Positions 60,613-64,000 of a DNA stretch of 64,000 nt are shown here, piece by piece (position 1 is the first letter of the stretch; each line of letters begins with the position of its first letter). The stretch is taken from contig NZ_CP109785.1 in the NCBI RefSeq assembly GCF_025913575.1, positions 3,162,001-3,226,000 on the forward strand. Direction: 5' to 3'. Made by a program: the position numbers and the translations under genes. Source of the stretch: Halocatena marina (GTDB lineage Archaea; Halobacteriota; Halobacteria; Halobacteriales; Haloarculaceae). The notes under the pieces were generated by a model. It was not told the DNA's origin. It ran no database searches and worked only from the letters and a program-made list of their open reading frames with translations.

Positions 60613-61293
60613 ATGAGAGCAATCGTTTGTGTCGGTGGGAGTGTTCTCGCACCGGATCTCGACGGTGAGCGGGTGCGATCGTACGCCGACTGTGTCGAAT
60701 CGCTCCTCGCTTCGGGACACGAGATCGGTCTCGTCGTGGGAGGTGGACGCGTCGCTCGCGAGTATATCGAAACCGCTCGAGACCTTGGCGCGAACGAGAT
60801 AGCGCTGGATCAGATCGGGATCGACGTTACGCGACTCAACGCTCGTCTTCTCATCGCCGCCCTCGAGGAAGTGGCCGCGCCAACGCCGTTCGAGACGTAC
60901 GAGGACGCTGCCGCTGCGCTTCGATGGGGTGACGTTCCGGTCATGGGTGGAATGATCCCCGGACAGACGACCGACGCTGTCGGGGCTGCACTGGCAGAAA
61001 CTGTCGACGCTGATCTGCTCGTCTACGCGACGAGCGTCGCTGGCGTATACAGTGCGGACCCGAACGAAGATCCCGATGCGACTCACTATGACGAACTCAC
61101 CACGAGTGATCTCGTCGACATTATCGCAGATATCGAGATGAACGCCGGGAGCAATGCACCGGTCGACCTCCCCGCAGCGAAGCTCATCCAGCGTTCTGGA
61201 ACTCGAACAATCGTCTTGAACGGAGCCGACCCCGAAACAGTCCGACAGGCCGTCGAATCGGGAGAGCACGACGGCACAGAGGTCGTTCCATGA
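60613..61293 (+). CDS. pyrH: UMP kinase
   Basis: A 226-residue archaeal UMP kinase of the amino-acid kinase fold, phosphorylating UMP to UDP. MRAIVCVGGSVLAPD is the N-terminal phosphate-binding strand-loop; LVVGGGRVAREYIETARDLG and GMIPGQTTDAVGAALAETVD are family motifs, and ATSVAGVYSADPNEDPDATH binds the nucleotide. The ATG at 60613 fits; the frame extends upstream through the divergent moaE. A GTAAC-AGG-GTTAC inverted repeat lies at 60592-60604, just before the start. It overlaps lysS by 4 bp. Confidence 0.94.
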   Translation: MRAIVCVGGSVLAPDLDGERVRSYADCVESLLASGHEIGLVVGGGRVAREYIETARDLGANEIALDQIGIDVTRLNARLLIAALEEVAAPTPFETYEDAAAALRWGDVPVMGGMIPGQTTDAVGAALAETVDADLLVYATSVAGVYSADPNEDPDATHYDELTTSDLVDIIADIEMNAGSNAPVDLPAAKLIQRSGTRTIVLNGADPETVRQAVESGEHDGTEVVP

Positions 61294-63029
61294 CGCCAGA
61301 ACCCGAAGGGCACGAAACAGACGAAAGCGAGGATCAAGAACGGCTTCCACCGTCGGACGAAGACCCGCTCACCCCATCGGAAGCAGACCCAGAGAGCGAT
61401 GAATCCGCAGAGGACCAGCATCGGGTGTATTGGGCCGACACAGTCGCTGATAAGATCGAAGCTCGCAATCCAGACGAACCGATCATCGTCAAGGGTGGCG
61501 TCTCTCCGTCCGGTGTCCCTCACATTGGCCACCTGAACGAGATTATTCGGGGATATCTGGTGGCCGAGGTGCTCCGTGAGCGGGGCTACGAAGTTGATCA
61601 AGTGTTCACGAGCGATGATAAAGACCGGCTTCGTGGAATGCCGCGAACGCTCGCTTCACTCGATTGGGAGATCGTCGGTCTCGGTGACGTCGACGCAGGC
61701 GCACTCGGACAGAATCTCGGCAAGCCGTTGACTGACGTGCCGGATCCATTCGGCTGTTGTGAGTCATTCGGTGCCCATCAGACCAAGCTGCTGAGCAAAA
61801 GCGCCGAAGCAATGGGGGTCCCGATCGAGATACTCTCAAATACTGAACTGTATGCGGAGGGTGCGTTCGAAGCTGTGACACGCGAGTTGCTCGAACAACG
61901 TGAACGCGCCTACGAACTGCTATCTGCGTATCAGGACAAAGTCGACGAATCGTACGTTCCGTTCTCTCCGCAGTGTTCGGAGTGTGGGCATCTGACCGAG
62001 ACAGTCACCGGTATTGACCTCGACGCTGGAACGGTCGATTACGTCTGTGAGTCGATCGAAGCGGGGAACCAGATCATCGAAGGCTGTGGGCACGAAGGAA
62101 CGGCAACGTTCCGAGAAGGAAAGCTCCCGTGGCGATTCGAGTGGCCAGCCCAGTGGAAGGTGCTGGGAGTGGACTTCGAGCCGTTCGGAAAAGATCACGC
62201 CGAAGGCTCGTGGCCAAGCGGGGAGGAGATCGCTCGTGAACTACTCGACAGCGAACCACCCGTTCCGATGGTGTACGAGTGGTTCACCTACAACGGAGAA
62301 GCGCTCTCATCCTCGTCTGGACATATCCTCACGGTGCGTGATGTGCTCTCGATCCTCGAACCCGAGGTGTTTCGCTACTTCTTCACGAAGGATCCGAATC
62401 GGGCCCGCGACTTCGACGTGCGGCGGCTCGATCAGCTCGTCGACGAGTTCGATCGTTTCGAATCCATATTTTTCGATGAAGTCGAAACGACCGACAGAGA
62501 GAGCGCGCTTGCAGACCGCGCGTATCCGATGGTCGTCGAAGAAAGTCGAGATGAACGGGTGCGCATTCCGTATACGTTCGCCGCCGTGCTCGGGATGACC
62601 GACGACGAAAACCTGCGAGAAACCATGGCCCGCCGAAGCGGACATCTCCCTGACGACGCGTCTGTGTCGGTCATCGATGACGCGCTCTCGCGGGTCGAGA
62701 ACGCTCGAAACTGGGCGGTGCAGACGGACAATGAGTACAACTACAGACTCGCCGAAACGCTCCCGGAGGTCTCGGTTTCCGATCCAGAGACGGCGGCACT
62801 CAGTGCTCTTGCTGAGTTCATTGAACAGGAAAATCCAGACGGGGAGGCACTTCAGGCACAGATCTACGACTGTGCCCGAGAAAACGACGTCGATGTGAGT
62901 AGGTTTTTCGAACTCGGCTATCGACTTTTCCTCGATCAACCAGACGGGCCCCGTCTTGGACCATTCCTCGCAGCAATGAACCAAAACTTCGTACTCGAAC
63001 GGCTGCGTCGAGAATCAATCGAGCAGTAA
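61290..63029 (+). CDS. lysS: Lysine--tRNA ligase, class I
   Basis: A 579-residue class I LysRS, the archaeal form unrelated to bacterial class II. After an acidic extension of about 45 residues (more Glu, Asp, Ser and Pro than the family needs) comes VKGGVSPSGVPHIGHLNEII with the HIGH motif, and later GEALSSSSGHILTVRDVL, the KMSKS-equivalent. CSECGHLTETVTG and CESIEAG give zinc-binding cysteines. The C-terminal part is alpha-helical. It overlaps pyrH by ATGA and is followed 70 bp on by an M50 protease gene in the same direction. Confidence 0.95.
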   Translation: MTPEPEGHETDESEDQERLPPSDEDPLTPSEADPESDESAEDQHRVYWADTVADKIEARNPDEPIIVKGGVSPSGVPHIGHLNEIIRGYLVAEVLRERGYEVDQVFTSDDKDRLRGMPRTLASLDWEIVGLGDVDAGALGQNLGKPLTDVPDPFGCCESFGAHQTKLLSKSAEAMGVPIEILSNTELYAEGAFEAVTRELLEQRERAYELLSAYQDKVDESYVPFSPQCSECGHLTETVTGIDLDAGTVDYVCESIEAGNQIIEGCGHEGTATFREGKLPWRFEWPAQWKVLGVDFEPFGKDHAEGSWPSGEEIARELLDSEPPVPMVYEWFTYNGEALSSSSGHILTVRDVLSILEPEVFRYFFTKDPNRARDFDVRRLDQLVDEFDRFESIFFDEVETTDRESALADRAYPMVVEESRDERVRIPYTFAAVLGMTDDENLRETMARRSGHLPDDASVSVIDDALSRVENARNWAVQTDNEYNYRLAETLPEVSVSDPETAALSALAEFIEQENPDGEALQAQIYDCARENDVDVSRFFELGYRLFLDQPDGPRLGPFLAAMNQNFVLERLRRESIEQ

Positions 63030-63099
63030 GCGCACAATCGTGAACGGATAGAACGAAAGAAGATAAGGCTCATACGAGCGCCTGTGCTTGATACTAACG

Positions 63100-64000
63100 A
63101 TGGTCGATACGCTCTGGTTGGCCCTTGGCGGTCTTGTGATTTATATGATCATTGTAGCGACCGCCCAAAAGCGAGGATTGCTTCCCCCGCAAGTTCGCGC
63201 GCAGGGACCGATCACGACGCTTCACACGCAGTATGGGAAAGTGCTCCTCGATCGACTCGCCAGTCCGAAACGATTCTGGCGTGCGTGGGGGAATTTCGGC
63301 GTTGGGATCTCGCTCGTCATGATGGTCGGTGTGTTTCTGATGGTGATTCTCGCGGGCGTACAGGCAGTGTCGAACCCACAGCCAACCGCCGTGAGCGAAC
63401 CGCAAAACGTGCTGGTCATCCCGGGCGTAAACGACTTCCTCCCGCTGGCAGTGGCACCGGAAATCGTCTTCGGGTTGCTCCTCGGATTGGTCGTCCACGA
63501 AGGAGGCCACGGCTTGTTCTGCCGGGTTGCTGACATTGATATCGACTCGATGGGGCTCGCGTTGTTGGCGATCATTCCCATCGGTGCGTTCGTCGAGCCA
63601 AAAGAAGAGAGCAGAATCAAAGCAGACCGAGGGAGCCAGACGCGGATGTTCGCTGCTGGTGTGACAAATAATTTCGCCATCTCGGTGCTCGGCTTCATGC
63701 TTCTGTTTGGTCCCGTTATCGGATCGATCGGCGTTGCACCGGGTGCGCCTGTCGGGGATATCGTCCCCGGCTCACCAGCTGCAAACGCGGATATCGATCG
63801 GGGGGACCGTATTACCGCGATCAATAACGAGTCAATCGCTAATGCCTCCGAGCTTGACCAGCGACTCACCGAAGTTCAGGACAAACAGGTAGAGGTGACG
63901 GTTGATGACGGAGAAAACGAACGGAATGTCACAGTTACCCGCGAGTTGTTCCTGACACATTCGACACCGAGCGTCGTGGAGGGCGTCAATACGAGTGGGC
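63100..64000 (+). CDS. M50 site-2 protease-type membrane peptidase with PDZ domain, 3' end cut off
   Basis: The first 300 residues of a membrane metallopeptidase. MVDTLWLALGGLVIYMIIVA is helix 1; a second helix is at about 65-90; the zinc motif HEGGH lies at 133-137 in LGLVVHEGGHGLFCRV; GAFVEPKEESRIKADRGSQT is the loop before the next helix; a PDZ domain spans about 215-275 (VGDIVPGSPAANADIDRGDR). The gene runs off the window. It follows lysS on the same strand. It is distinct from the M50 protease at 57793-58935, which has HELGH and no PDZ domain. Confidence 0.9.
   Translation, partial: MVDTLWLALGGLVIYMIIVATAQKRGLLPPQVRAQGPITTLHTQYGKVLLDRLASPKRFWRAWGNFGVGISLVMMVGVFLMVILAGVQAVSNPQPTAVSEPQNVLVIPGVNDFLPLAVAPEIVFGLLLGLVVHEGGHGLFCRVADIDIDSMGLALLAIIPIGAFVEPKEESRIKADRGSQTRMFAAGVTNNFAISVLGFMLLFGPVIGSIGVAPGAPVGDIVPGSPAANADIDRGDRITAINNESIANASELDQRLTEVQDKQVEVTVDDGENERNVTVTRELFLTHSTPSVVEGVNTSG

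Noticed and set aside
1..64000. CRISPR array, rRNA operon or prophage
   Set aside because: No regularly spaced repeats of 25-40 bp, no rRNA-like sequence and no phage structural genes were seen.

Overview
The window is chromosomal DNA from a halophilic archaeon of class Halobacteria. The proteins are acidic, most genes have a TATA-like box about 25-30 nt before the start codon and little or no leader, and many genes are specific to this group: HAH_0734-type protein, RPA with its associated protein, Tfx, PDCD5, rpS19e, Hel308-Cgi121, a bacteriorhodopsin-like protein, a PGF-CTERM surface protein and a class III PHA synthase locus. By eye the GC content is moderate for a haloarchaeon. Genus cannot be fixed from this sequence.

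Layout. 1-4400: the 5' part of valS, a TetR/MFS divergent pair and small haloarchaeal genes. 4400-12822: an accessory surface-glycan region holding a small VirB2-like membrane protein, an 850-bp gene-free stretch with strong RNA-like hairpins, a processive GT2 synthase, two large polytopic membrane proteins, a DPM1-like GT2 and a GtrA-like protein. 12823-23437: core metabolism and information genes: initiator tRNA-Met, citrate synthase, threonine ammonia-lyase with a structured leader, aroD, a PAC2 protein, an RNA m5C methyltransferase and the XPB-Bax1 repair pair. 23438-32842: HtpX, an RHH protein, RPA3 and its partner, a sugar nucleotidyltransferase, Tfx, a TRAM protein, tRNA-Pro, mobA, RidA, an ADC-like enzyme and a broken LOG-like gene.

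32843-38802 is the polyhydroxyalkanoate locus: phaR-phaP-phaE-phaC on the minus strand, a solitary TnpB element between phaC and phaB, and a divergent MaoC/PhaJ gene. PhaB makes (R)-3-hydroxyacyl-CoA, PhaJ supplies it from fatty-acid oxidation, PhaE and PhaC polymerise it, PhaP coats the granule and PhaR probably controls the genes.

38887-50668 holds an alpha/beta hydrolase, Cgi121 (KEOPS) with Hel308, a ferredoxin, a retinal protein divergent from lycopene cyclase crtY, malate dehydrogenase, two small zinc-type proteins, PepF and a PGF-CTERM protein. 50841-64000 is housekeeping: truA-hisS, PDCD5-rpS19e, a YbhN-like protein, thiL, R2lox, two M50 membrane proteases, a MobB-MoaE fusion and pyrH-lysS.

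Items most worth attention are a rhodopsin with His in place of the near-universal helix C Arg and no cytoplasmic proton donor, the ilvA leader with competing pairings, the structured intergenic segment at 5054-5324, a pentanucleotide repeat before mobA, an HhH domain at the end of PhaC, and unlisted microproteins. No CRISPR array, rRNA or complete prophage is visible.
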